This document shows positions 20,583-29,290 of a DNA stretch of 64,000 nt, piece after piece. Under the pieces are notes generated by a model. It made no database searches and was not told the origin of the DNA. It saw only the letters and a program-made list of their open reading frames with translations. A program made the position numbers and the translations under genes. Source of the DNA: an uncultured Lachnospiraceae bacterium (GTDB lineage: Bacteria > Bacillota > Clostridia > Lachnospirales > Lachnospiraceae); NCBI GenBank assembly GCA_905233955.1, contig CAJOFQ010000002.1, forward strand, positions 6,594 through 70,593, given 5' to 3'. Numbering within the stretch: the stretch's first letter is position 1; the number at the start of each line of letters is the position of its first letter.

Positions 20583-21059
20583 TTACTTTTTATTCTTTGC
20601 GATCAGATCCCCCAGGGCTCCAATCTTATCTGCTATGCATACTACTATTGCCTCAGGTCTGGTTGGCGGTTTTGCAAATACCGGAAACATATGGCGCTCT
20701 ATTGCCTGTCTCATACCCTCACTCATCTGGGGCTCTATTTTGTCAGCTATCAGAAGAGATTCCTTTGGATGCCTGCGGCTGGTATCATAGCTGTTAGAGA
20801 ACTTTTCATGTCTTCCGATGATACCCAAATCGTGCATGAGCGCAGCCCTTACAGCAGACCGTTCATCAATTTTTATTCCATGTCTGATCAAAAACTCGCA
20901 AATCTTAACCGTACTCCACGCAACGCGAAGTGAATGCTTGCCAACTGTAGTTGTGTTATGATGGGTCTGACGGTTAGCTTTTGCAAATATATCAGAAGAA
21001 ATTATATCTCTGCCATATTCTTTTATTTTTTTCTCAATATATGAATTCTTAAGCTTCAT
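20583..21059 (-). CDS. HD-domain protein
   Basis: A 158-residue HD-superfamily protein, a metal-dependent phosphohydrolase fold. Visible ligand motifs are a first histidine in GKHSLRVAW, the HD pair in ALMHDLGIIGRH (about residue 72) and later IERHMFP and ADKIGAL. It is close in size to small HD proteins related to YqeK/RelA-type hydrolases, but the substrate cannot be assigned. It starts 12 bases after the cardiolipin synthase stop with a modest AGGAAATAG site, so the two are probably co-transcribed. It ends three bases from the shared terminator. Confidence 0.75.
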   Translation of the reverse strand: MKLKNSYIEKKIKEYGRDIISSDIFAKANRQTHHNTTTVGKHSLRVAWSTVKICEFLIRHGIKIDERSAVRAALMHDLGIIGRHEKFSNSYDTSRRHPKESLLIADKIEPQMSEGMRQAIERHMFPVFAKPPTRPEAIVVCIADKIGALGDLIAKNKK

Positions 21060-21071
21060 AAATTCTATTTC

Positions 21072-22631
21072 CTACAGCAAAGGAGCAACCAGTCTTAGGA
21101 TCATCTGGCCTATTTTCATGAGGGCTCCGCGGCCAATCTTATAGTAATCAGTTACATCCCTGCTGACCTCAAACATTGCCTCAAAATCTCTCCTGACATC
21201 CATTACTGCTTCATTATCAGCAAAAAAACAGCCGTTTTCAAAATGGTGATACAGACTCCTGTAGTCCATGTTAATCGTTCCGCATGTAGCAGCAATATCA
21301 TCAGCTACACTCATCTTGGCATGACAGAATCCCGGAGTATATTCATAGATCTTAACTCCGTTTCTTACAAGTCCAGCATAATAGCTTCTTGTGACACTGT
21401 AGATAATTTTTTTGTCGGGAATGCCAGGTGTTATTATACGGACATCTACACCCCTTTTTGCTGCCATGGACAGGGCATGATTCATCTCGTCAGTTATTAT
21501 CAGATAAGGTGTAATAAACCACACATAATCCGTCGCCATTTCAGCCATACTGATGTAGACATCTTCACCCATGGCTATATCGTCCAGCGGACTGTCAGCA
21601 TAAGGCTGTACAAAGCCCTTGGATGGATCGGAAGCCTTGTCATGCTTTGGAAGAAAAATATCAAAATCTATATCCTTCTCGCTATCCTCTATTACAGCAT
21701 TCCACATTTCAAGAAATATTATTGTAAGAGAGTTAACCGCACTTCCCTCCAATCGGACTCCTGTATCCTTCCAGAATCCAAAAGGCTCCGTTATGTGGAA
21801 ATACTCATTGGCAAGATTATAACCGCCGGTAAATCCGACTTTACCATCTATAACCGTGATCTTGCGGTGATCACGATTATTTAAGAAGATATTCATACCC
21901 GGTGCAAATGCGTTAAATACCTGACATTTTATTCCCAGGGATTCCATTCGATTCACAAAATCCGTATTAATAAAACCTATGGAGCCCATATCGTCATAAA
22001 ACACACGGACTTCCACTCCGGCTTTGACGCGATCAACCAGTATCTCCTGAATCCCATGCCAGCTTTCGGCATCCTCTATCGCATGGTACTCCATGAAGAT
22101 GAATTTCTGAGCCTTTTTTAATTCTGCTTTTTGTGCTTCAAGGCCTTTTTCACCGTCATCATAGTATATAATATCAGTGTCGTTATAAGCAGGATAACCT
22201 GAGTAATTATAGATATAACTCATCAAATTGGCGATCCTTTTATCCCTTTTTTCTGCCAGCTTGTATGCCGAACGGTCCGTATCAATAAGCGGCAGCAGCT
22301 TTGTATCCAGCTCAAAATACTCCCGTTTCATCCTATGGGTTGAGCCATGCAAACCTATCAGAAGGTATAAAACAGATCCAAAGATAGGCATTGCAATAAT
22401 GAGCATTATCCACGGCATTTTCATAGCTGATGTAATATGCCTTGAATAAATGTATAATACCAGGATCAAAGCCAACAGATGTGTCAGTTCCAAAATCAGC
22501 TGAGCGTGTCCCTCAAGCTGAAAAACCGCAAAAAGAAGAACAATGAGTTCTGCAAACATTGACAATACTGCCAATGCCATCCTTCCTATACCATTCTTGA
22601 CTGCTTCCTTGTGTTCTAATGTCTGACCCAT
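21072..22631 (-). CDS. cls: Cardiolipin synthase (phospholipase D family)
   Basis: 519 residues. Two N-terminal membrane helices (about 15-38 and 42-80, the latter interrupted by a loop) precede two phospholipase D domains. Each has an HxKx4D motif: HRKITVID followed by GKVGFTGGYNLANEY in the first, and HAKMSVAD followed by CGTINMDYRSL in the second. The enzyme condenses phosphatidylglycerol molecules into cardiolipin at the membrane. The start has AAGGAGATTAAA before the ATG. The gene is followed at 12 bases by the HD-domain gene. Confidence 0.92.
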   Translation of the reverse strand: MGQTLEHKEAVKNGIGRMALAVLSMFAELIVLLFAVFQLEGHAQLILELTHLLALILVLYIYSRHITSAMKMPWIMLIIAMPIFGSVLYLLIGLHGSTHRMKREYFELDTKLLPLIDTDRSAYKLAEKRDKRIANLMSYIYNYSGYPAYNDTDIIYYDDGEKGLEAQKAELKKAQKFIFMEYHAIEDAESWHGIQEILVDRVKAGVEVRVFYDDMGSIGFINTDFVNRMESLGIKCQVFNAFAPGMNIFLNNRDHRKITVIDGKVGFTGGYNLANEYFHITEPFGFWKDTGVRLEGSAVNSLTIIFLEMWNAVIEDSEKDIDFDIFLPKHDKASDPSKGFVQPYADSPLDDIAMGEDVYISMAEMATDYVWFITPYLIITDEMNHALSMAAKRGVDVRIITPGIPDKKIIYSVTRSYYAGLVRNGVKIYEYTPGFCHAKMSVADDIAATCGTINMDYRSLYHHFENGCFFADNEAVMDVRRDFEAMFEVSRDVTDYYKIGRGALMKIGQMILRLVAPLL

Positions 22632-22660
22632 TTTAATCTCCTTGTATCATAATCAATATA

Positions 22661-22688
22661 CGGGAAGCCGATAACAATCAGCTTCCCG
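22661..22688. other. Stem-loop between chvE and cls
   Basis: CGGGAAGCCGAT and ATCAGCTTCCCG form a 12-bp stem (one G-U pair) with an AACA loop. On the minus strand the T-run lies before, not after, the hairpin, so it is not a standard terminator. It may stabilise or delimit the chvE mRNA 3' end. Confidence 0.5.
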
Positions 22689-22742
22689 CAAAAAAACCAG
22701 ATACAAATTAATAAACAATTTTTCTCTGTAAAACTGACAAAC

Positions 22743-23915
22743 TTACTGTAACAGCTCCATACGATCAGGATCGTCAGCAAATACTTCCTTAGCATTATCC
22801 TTGGTTACTACTACAGGAGGCAGCTCATAGATCGGAACATCGATCTTGCCGTTGTTTGTCTTAACATCTGTCTCGGGCATACCCTCGCCTGCCTGAAGAG
22901 AATCAATGATCTCAATAGTCTTGGCAACAAGATCCTGGGTAGGCTTAGCTACTGTACAATACTGCTTTCCTTCCCATACCCATTTTACAGACTCGTTCTC
23001 AGCATCAAGACCTGTAACTACAGGTATAGGCTGTCCAGCATCCTCACAAGCTGTGATGATTGCACGGGCAATACCATCGTTAGGAGAAAGAACGCCGTCA
23101 ATCTCTTTGTCACTGTAGTTACCTGCAAGCAGAGACTCCATACGCTTCTGAGCCTTGGAGTTGTCCCAATCCTCTGTAGCGCACTGTGTAAAGTCTGTCT
23201 GGCCGGATACTACTACAAGGTTGCCTGCATCAATCTCAGGCTGAAGAACTTCCATAGCTCCTGTAAAGAAGTTAGGTGCGTTAGGATCAGCAGGGCCACC
23301 ACCGAACAGCTCGATGTTGTAAGGGCCATCACCCTTCTCAGCCTTAAGGCCGTCTAACAGAGCCTTGCCCTGAAGGCGTCCGGTCTCAACGCTGCCGAAC
23401 TGAACTACACCGTCAACACCAGTGGTGTTCTCGATAAGTCTGTCGTAACCAATTACATAAACGCCAGCGTCCTTAGCCTGCTCTAAAACAGAACCAAGCT
23501 GAGAACCATCGACAGGACCAACTACGATAACCTTGGCGCCATTCTCGATCATGGACTCAATCTGCTGCTGCTGCTGAGGAACCTTCTGATCAGCTGCCTG
23601 AACTATAGGCTCATAGCCTGCCTCTGTCAGCTGCTCAGTGAACATTGTCTCAGCTTCCTTCCAGTTCTGGGTACCTAACCAGGGAAGTGAGATACCGACG
23701 GGAGATCCTGCTTCAAAGCCCTCTGAAGAAGCGCTGTCGCTGCTGGCTTCATCACCTGAATCAGCATCAGAAGCTGTATCGGTAGCCTCTGTAGCCTCCT
23801 GTGTTGAGGAATCCGAACTGGATGTTCCCTCACGACCGCCGCCGCTACAGCCTGCCAATGTCATGACAGAAAGAGCAGCAACCATCATCATTGATAATAG
23901 TGTTCTCTTGTGCAT
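22743..23915 (-). CDS. chvE: ChvE-type monosaccharide-binding lipoprotein
   Basis: About 390 residues. The N-terminal lipoprotein signal (MHKRTLLSMMMVAAL..., lipobox LAGC) is followed by an S/D/E/A-rich tether to about residue 65, then a periplasmic-binding-protein fold of the type 1 sugar class. The segments ISLPWLGTQNWKEAE, VIGYDRLI, NIELFGGGPADPNA and VLSPNDGIARAI closely match the ChvE family, which binds arabinose, galactose, xylose or glucose; the actual sugar is not determinable. The frame is open to 23981, but the ATG at 23915 has a near-perfect AAGGAGG site. It is the last gene of the transporter operon, after a structured intergenic hairpin. Confidence 0.92.
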   Translation of the reverse strand: MHKRTLLSMMMVAALSVMTLAGCSGGGREGTSSSDSSTQEATEATDTASDADSGDEASSDSASSEGFEAGSPVGISLPWLGTQNWKEAETMFTEQLTEAGYEPIVQAADQKVPQQQQQIESMIENGAKVIVVGPVDGSQLGSVLEQAKDAGVYVIGYDRLIENTTGVDGVVQFGSVETGRLQGKALLDGLKAEKGDGPYNIELFGGGPADPNAPNFFTGAMEVLQPEIDAGNLVVVSGQTDFTQCATEDWDNSKAQKRMESLLAGNYSDKEIDGVLSPNDGIARAIITACEDAGQPIPVVTGLDAENESVKWVWEGKQYCTVAKPTQDLVAKTIEIIDSLQAGEGMPETDVKTNNGKIDVPIYELPPVVVTKDNAKEVFADDPDRMELLQ

Positions 23916-23947
23916 AATTACACCCTCCTTATGATAATAATATTTGT

Positions 23948-23986
23948 AAGGCCCGGCAGAAACCCTTGTTCCTGCAGGCATGCCTT
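23948..23986 (-). other. Intergenic stem-loop between mmsB and chvE
   Basis: On the minus strand AAGGC pairs with GCCTT around an inner perfect hairpin GCAGGAAC-AAGG-GTTTCTGC (one G-U). There is no U-tract. Its position just before the binding-protein gene fits an mRNA-stabilising or processing hairpin that raises binding-protein output. Confidence 0.55.
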
Positions 23987-24008
23987 CCTGTGAAATAAAT
24001 GTTGTTTC

Positions 24009-25232
24009 TTACTTGTCTGACTTTTCTTCCTTGGATGGAAAGAGCTTGCCAATAATAGATGCTCTTCCTGAGTTCTTATTGTATACATCAAAGGCAACTG
24101 CCATCAGAAGAACCAGACCCTTGATAACCTGAGTCTTGTCAGCGCCAACGCCCATAAGCATCAGACCGTTATTAAGAACTGCCATAACCATACCTCCGAC
24201 CATAGTAGCAAGTATGGTACCAACACCACCTGATACTGCAGCACCACCTATGAAAACAGATGCGATAGCGTCCATCTCCCATGAAGTACCATCAGAAGGA
24301 CCCGCCGCAGTAGCACGGCCTACAAACAGTATTCCAGCGATTGCGGCAAGTAATGACATATTCATCATGGTAAGGAAATAAGTCCTGCTGACATTGACAC
24401 CGGAAAGGGCTGCCGCGTTCTTGTTACCACCAACAGCATATACATGGCGTCCAAATGTAGTCTTCTGTGTAATAGTATGATAAATAATAACCAAAATAAC
24501 AAGAATTAATCCCGGAATCGGGAAGGATGTTCCCTCTCGTCCTGATCCGAAAAGCCAGGTAAAATAAGCAATAACAAGGCTTACAAGGACTACTCTGGTC
24601 GTTACAGCCCAAAGAGGAGCCTTCTCTCCGGTTATATCGCCGGAACGCTTGTATTTCTTCATCTCCATATAAACATATGCACAGATTGCGATTATTCCAA
24701 GAAGAAGTGTAGAATTATTCATTCTGGTAAATGCAGGACCCCATTCAGGCAGATAACCAGCACCAAAGAATCGAAGCTCCTCGGGAGCCGGAACTGAAAT
24801 AGACTGTGATATCCAGATAACTCCGCCTCTGAACATCAGCATACCGCCAAGAGTTGTAATGAATCCGGGGATGCCAAGCTTGGCCAGGAAGAATCCATGC
24901 CACGCACCAATGAGCAATCCCAGAACAATGGCAAAAAGTACAGCGATAAACCAGGGAAGGTTGTACTTCTCTGCAACTATAGCCATGGCCATAGCGGTAA
25001 ATCCTGCAACAGATCCGACCGACAGATCAATCTGGCCAATAACAATAACCATCAGCATTCCAAGTGCCAGAATCAATACATATGCATTACCGGAAAGCAG
25101 ATTCTGGAAATTAGATGGCGTAAGCATTCTGCCTCCGGATATAACATTAAAGAATATTATGAGAACTGCCAGAGCTAAAACCATCGTATACTGGCGAAAA
25201 TCTCCTCCCAATACTTGTTTTATTTGTTTCAT
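24009..25232 (-). CDS. mmsB: Monosaccharide ABC transporter permease (MmsB/GguB)
   Basis: A 407-residue inner-membrane protein with about 10 hydrophobic helices, of the BPD_transp_2 (ribose/xylose/galactose) permease family. Diagnostic stretches include IVIGQIDLSVGSVAGF near residue 65, GIPGFITTLGGMLMFRGG, and the late VGGNKNAAALSGVNV and AIASVFIGGAAVSGG-VGT loop that contacts the ATPase. The length fits the MmsB/GguB/XylH subgroup, longer than RbsC. The start is preceded by AAAGGATACAGG. It lies 36 bases after mmsA and upstream of chvE, giving the ATPase-permease-binding-protein order. Confidence 0.93.
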   Translation of the reverse strand: MKQIKQVLGGDFRQYTMVLALAVLIIFFNVISGGRMLTPSNFQNLLSGNAYVLILALGMLMVIVIGQIDLSVGSVAGFTAMAMAIVAEKYNLPWFIAVLFAIVLGLLIGAWHGFFLAKLGIPGFITTLGGMLMFRGGVIWISQSISVPAPEELRFFGAGYLPEWGPAFTRMNNSTLLLGIIAICAYVYMEMKKYKRSGDITGEKAPLWAVTTRVVLVSLVIAYFTWLFGSGREGTSFPIPGLILVILVIIYHTITQKTTFGRHVYAVGGNKNAAALSGVNVSRTYFLTMMNMSLLAAIAGILFVGRATAAGPSDGTSWEMDAIASVFIGGAAVSGGVGTILATMVGGMVMAVLNNGLMLMGVGADKTQVIKGLVLLMAVAFDVYNKNSGRASIIGKLFPSKEEKSDK

Positions 25233-25268
25233 AATAGCCTGTATCCTTTCTGAAAAAGTTATCCGTCA

Positions 25269-26807
25269 TTATAACGATGATGTGATCGTCATTCGTTTCA
25301 TAAGCGATTCCTGATCCGCCTCGCTTGCAGGCAACTCCCCGGTAATCGTACCCTCGAATATGGTGTATATCCGGTCCACCACGCCCAAAAGCTCCGGCAA
25401 TTCGGAAGATACCATTATGACAGCCTTGCCCTGTGCAGCCAATTCATGAATCAATTTGTATATCTCATATTTGGCACCTACATCAATACCTCTGGTAGGC
25501 TCATCAAGTATGAGAATATCCGGTTCCGTAAACATCCACTTGGAAAGGACTACTTTTTGCTGATTACCTCCGGACAAAGTGGTAACTCCAACATCCACAC
25601 TGCTTGTCTTAATGCGAAGAGCTTTTCTGTACTCTTCAGCTGCAGCAAGTTCCTTATCAAAATCAAGCAGCAATCCCGTAAGAATCTTCTTGAGATCGGC
25701 GGAAACAATGGTCTTTCTAATAGAATCCAAAAGATTCAATCCCAGATTCTTACGATCCTCCGGAACATATGCCACACCATTCTCTATTGCAGACTCTACA
25801 GATGTAAGACGGACTTCCTTGCCCTTGATCTTGATAGTACCACTCCTGTAAATTCCGTAATTGCGTCCAAAAACGGAGCGCATAAGCTCAGTACGGCCAG
25901 CGCCCATCAATCCTGCAAAACCTACTATCTCACCAGCCCTGACATTGAAGCTGGAATTCTTGCAGACCATACGGCCCTCAACCTCCGGGTCTTCAACACA
26001 CCAGTTGGAAACCTCAAAGATTATTTCCCCGGGATTAGACTGATGCTCAGGATAACGATTCTCAATGGAACGGCCTACCATGGATCGAATGATCTTGTCC
26101 TCGTCCACATGCCCCGCTTCCACTTCATAGCTCTCAACAGTATGACCATCTCTGATAACTGTAACAGCATCTGAAACTGCAGCAATCTCATTAAGCTTAT
26201 GGGAAATCATGATACATGTGATACCGTCAGCCTTAAGACCCAGCATAAGCTGGAGCAAGTTCTCAGAATCATCCTCATTAAGAGCTGATGTAGGCTCATC
26301 AAGAATCAAAAGCTTGACATTCTTGGAAAGAGCCTTGGCAATCTCAACAAGCTGCTGCTGACCAACCCCCAAATGCTTGATCAGCGTATCCGGATTAATG
26401 GACAATCCAACTTTCTTCAGAATCTCACTTGTGTGCTGACGCTCAGCATGCCAATCAATCAGACCATTACGAGTAATCTCATTACCCATAAAAATATTCT
26501 CGGTAATGGACAACTCAGGTATCATAGTCAATTCCTGATGAATAATCGCAATTCCTGCCTGCTCTGATTCCTTAATATTGCGAAACCGCATCTCTTCACC
26601 CTGGAAGAAGATCTGTCCCTCGTAGGTCCCATAAGGATAAACCCCGGACAAAACCTTCATCAGAGTGGATTTGCCTGCTCCGTTCTCTCCGCATATAGCA
26701 TGGATAGAATCAGTGGTTACCTTAAGAGTAACATCATCAAGCGCCTTCACTCCCGGAAATTCCTTTACAATACCCTTCATCTCAAGGATATAAGGATTTT
26801 TTCCCAT
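25269..26807 (-). CDS. mmsA: Monosaccharide ABC transporter ATPase (MmsA/GguA)
   Basis: About 512 residues with two tandem ABC domains, as in MglA/XylG/RbsA proteins. The first has a canonical Walker A (GENGAGKSTLMK), the divergent signature LGVGQQQLVEIAKAL and Walker B LLILDEPTSAL. The second has a degenerate Walker A (GLMGAGRTELMR) but a normal signature (LSGGNQQKVVLSKW) and Walker B (ILILDEPTRGID), the usual pattern in this family. It powers uptake through MmsB. The frame is open to 26921, but the ATG at 26807 is preceded by AAAGGAGGTGGGG. It is the first gene of mmsA-mmsB-chvE. Confidence 0.94.
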   Translation of the reverse strand: MGKNPYILEMKGIVKEFPGVKALDDVTLKVTTDSIHAICGENGAGKSTLMKVLSGVYPYGTYEGQIFFQGEEMRFRNIKESEQAGIAIIHQELTMIPELSITENIFMGNEITRNGLIDWHAERQHTSEILKKVGLSINPDTLIKHLGVGQQQLVEIAKALSKNVKLLILDEPTSALNEDDSENLLQLMLGLKADGITCIMISHKLNEIAAVSDAVTVIRDGHTVESYEVEAGHVDEDKIIRSMVGRSIENRYPEHQSNPGEIIFEVSNWCVEDPEVEGRMVCKNSSFNVRAGEIVGFAGLMGAGRTELMRSVFGRNYGIYRSGTIKIKGKEVRLTSVESAIENGVAYVPEDRKNLGLNLLDSIRKTIVSADLKKILTGLLLDFDKELAAAEEYRKALRIKTSSVDVGVTTLSGGNQQKVVLSKWMFTEPDILILDEPTRGIDVGAKYEIYKLIHELAAQGKAVIMVSSELPELLGVVDRIYTIFEGTITGELPASEADQESLMKRMTITSSL

Positions 26808-26859
26808 CGTTATACCCCACCTCCTTTTCTTTTGACACATAATGCCACATATAAGTATG

Positions 26860-26888
26860 ATGATATGGTTAACATGTCTATTTGTCAA
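26860..26888 (-). promoter_or_regulatory. Promoter of mmsA-mmsB-chvE
   Basis: Minus strand consensus TTGACA (26883-26888), a 17-base spacer and TATCAT (26860-26865). It lies between the upstream kinase stop codon and mmsA, so the transporter has its own strong promoter. Confidence 0.8.
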
Positions 26889-26917
26889 TAGCACATATTG
26901 ACTGTAATATAGTATCC

Positions 26918-29266
26918 TCAATCTTTGAACACAAACATCAACCCGAAGGATCCCTCTTTATAACGGATTGCCATAGATGCTGACATTTTTTTACAAATAA
27001 GTTCTTTGAAAATATTCTTTTTGCTCACCTCATTTTTAATCCATTCCAGATCGTCATCCGTTATACCTGCATAAGAGATTATCACCTGTGTCTCATCAAT
27101 CTTATTGGAAAAGCGCAGGACATGATCAATGTAGTTCTTCCATACTTTTCTGAGAGTTCCCATAAAGAATCTGCGGATTCTGACCTTGCCATCATATACC
27201 GCTGCCATTGGATACATCATAAAGGATGTTGTAACCCTGGGCAGCCTGAATGCGGAAACATCATCACCCACCAGAAAATCAGGGTGTTTCAGGATGAAGG
27301 TAGTCTCCACATTATTCTTAATGGTCTTCAAACGCTCAAGTATCTCAGCGGCACCCATGCCGCCCTCTGTCATCCTGCCGGCTTCCGTGGTAAGGAAGAA
27401 CGCACCGCTTTCCAGGTGCCCGCAATCCACCACAAACACATTCTCAAATGATCTGGAAGCCTCAAGAGCCGGTGCGTATCCGCTTTCCTGTACCTGTGAG
27501 GTAATAGAGATATGGATTATATTGTTGGCGTTGGTAAGTCCATTAGCAAAAAACTGTTCATATTCCTCTACCGACGGGGCAACTGAATGAATCCTCTTGC
27601 CCTTCTTCATATACATAAGGGAATCATCGGTCTCTATATCAATCCTGTCCCTGAAGTTACCTTCCTCAGTTACTATAGTGTAGGGAATAACAGAAATCTT
27701 GTATTTTCCCATTACCTCCTGGGACAGACCAGCCACACTGTCTGTGGTAATAATAACAGAAGCCTTTTTCCTGTATTCTGTCATCCTGCCAAAAATATCA
27801 CCTGGATCATTTTTAAGGTCGTCATTGATCCTGACAAGATGAGGCGGAAGCAGTCTTATAAGCTCGCGTTCAATCTCTTCACCTGTGACAGGCTTGACCA
27901 GATATCCGTCAAAACCCTCTCTCTCATAGAGGAAACGGTTTTCATCATCTGCATTAGCTGTAAAAGCCACAACCCTTGCATCACATGACTTGCCTCCAAG
28001 CTGGGAACGGATCCTGTGCATAGTCTCTATTCCATCCATTTCAGGCATCATATGATCCATAAATATCACATCGAAGCTCTCATTCTGTGTCTTCTTAAGA
28101 GCTTCTCTGCCGCTTTCAGCAGTTACAATTCTAACCTTGGTGGGTTTAAGCATCTTCTGTACCACAATAAGGTTAGGCAATGTATCATCAACAACCAGTA
28201 CCGAAGCCTTTGGAGCCTCAAAGCTTTGAGTGTAGCTGCTGGTTTCTGACTGATCACCCCTCTGGCCGTTTTCTATTTTGACTTCGCTGCTGTCGTCAAT
28301 GACCTCCTGAGGAATCTCTATGATGAAGGTAGAACCCTTGGTATATACACTGTTGACAGACACCTTGCCATTCATCATCTCCACAAACTGCCTTACTATG
28401 GATAGCCCAAGGCCGGTCCCTTCGATATGGCGGTTTTTCGCCTCATCAACTCTGGAAAAGGCTGTAAAAAGATAAGGTATGCTCTCCTTTCTGATACCTA
28501 TACCCGTATCTGAAACACTGTAAATTATGGTAGCTTCTCTTTCACTTTTGCGTTCACACTGAACTGAAAGCAGTACCGAACCTTCGTCGGTATATTTAAT
28601 TGCGTTATTTATTATATTGATCAGAACCTGTTTGATCCTGATCTCATCTCCAAGCAGGCCAGCCGGCACATCAGAAGCTACATCAATTTTAAAATTAAGT
28701 CCCTTCTCCCTGGCGCTATGCCACAGCATTCCCATTACATCTGAAAGCATTTCTCCCATGTAATATGGAGCTATTACCAGATGCATCTGTCCTGTGTTCA
28801 GTTTGGATATGTCAAGAATGTCGTTGACGAGATGAAGCAGCATACTGCTGGCTGACTTGATATACTGGGCGTCCTCACGGATCTCGTGAAGATTGTCCTC
28901 CCTTAAGATCATCTCATTCAAGCCTATTATTGTGTTGATGGGAGTTCTAAGCTCATGACTCATACTTGAAAAGAAATGGGTCTGAGCCGCATTTAATTCC
29001 TGGATCTCTTTTTTCTGTTCCTCTGCGCGCTTGCTCTCCCTCTGATACAATTGCTTTTGAAATTTGACAAGTATGATCATTGCAATATAGGAAAGAACCG
29101 CGATTGCCGCAAAGATGTCCTTACTTGTACTGTCAACAAATATATAGCCTCCTGCAATGGCAAAACCCATTCCGCAAAAGGCTGCAGAAAAAAGAATAAA
29201 AAATGTTTTTTCTCTGGATTTCTTGTCAGAGTTTTTTATATAAATTTTAAAAAATTTATGAAACAA
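26918..29266 (-). CDS. Hybrid histidine kinase with receiver and C-terminal DegV domain
   Basis: 782 residues. Two membrane helices (about 21-44 and 50-68) are separated by only about six residues, so there is almost no external sensor. A coiled linker leads to a HisKA domain with phospho-acceptor His104 (SMSHELRTPIN). The ATPase domain (about 205-320) has N-box NIINNAIKYTDEG, DTGIGI and GTGLGL. The receiver (about 354-475) has Asp404 in FMDHMMPEMDG and Lys458. Residues about 502-782 form a full-length DegV domain (TTDSVAGLSQEVMGKYKISV; IHISITSQVQ; VFVVDCG), a fold that binds fatty acids. The start is TTG with GGGAG upstream. It is the third gene of a signalling operon. The DegV part probably acts as cytoplasmic lipid sensor or regulated effector; this is inference. 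Confidence 0.88.
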   Translation of the reverse strand: MFHKFFKIYIKNSDKKSREKTFFILFSAAFCGMGFAIAGGYIFVDSTSKDIFAAIAVLSYIAMIILVKFQKQLYQRESKRAEEQKKEIQELNAAQTHFFSSMSHELRTPINTIIGLNEMILREDNLHEIREDAQYIKSASSMLLHLVNDILDISKLNTGQMHLVIAPYYMGEMLSDVMGMLWHSAREKGLNFKIDVASDVPAGLLGDEIRIKQVLINIINNAIKYTDEGSVLLSVQCERKSEREATIIYSVSDTGIGIRKESIPYLFTAFSRVDEAKNRHIEGTGLGLSIVRQFVEMMNGKVSVNSVYTKGSTFIIEIPQEVIDDSSEVKIENGQRGDQSETSSYTQSFEAPKASVLVVDDTLPNLIVVQKMLKPTKVRIVTAESGREALKKTQNESFDVIFMDHMMPEMDGIETMHRIRSQLGGKSCDARVVAFTANADDENRFLYEREGFDGYLVKPVTGEEIERELIRLLPPHLVRINDDLKNDPGDIFGRMTEYRKKASVIITTDSVAGLSQEVMGKYKISVIPYTIVTEEGNFRDRIDIETDDSLMYMKKGKRIHSVAPSVEEYEQFFANGLTNANNIIHISITSQVQESGYAPALEASRSFENVFVVDCGHLESGAFFLTTEAGRMTEGGMGAAEILERLKTIKNNVETTFILKHPDFLVGDDVSAFRLPRVTTSFMMYPMAAVYDGKVRIRRFFMGTLRKVWKNYIDHVLRFSNKIDETQVIISYAGITDDDLEWIKNEVSKKNIFKELICKKMSASMAIRYKEGSFGLMFVFKD

Positions 29267-29290
29267 TATACCTGTTCTCCCAAGCCTGTT

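Noticed and set aside
22661..22688. Intrinsic terminator after chvE
   Set aside because: The stem is strong, but on the minus strand the T-run precedes it and none follows, so it is listed only as a stem-loop.
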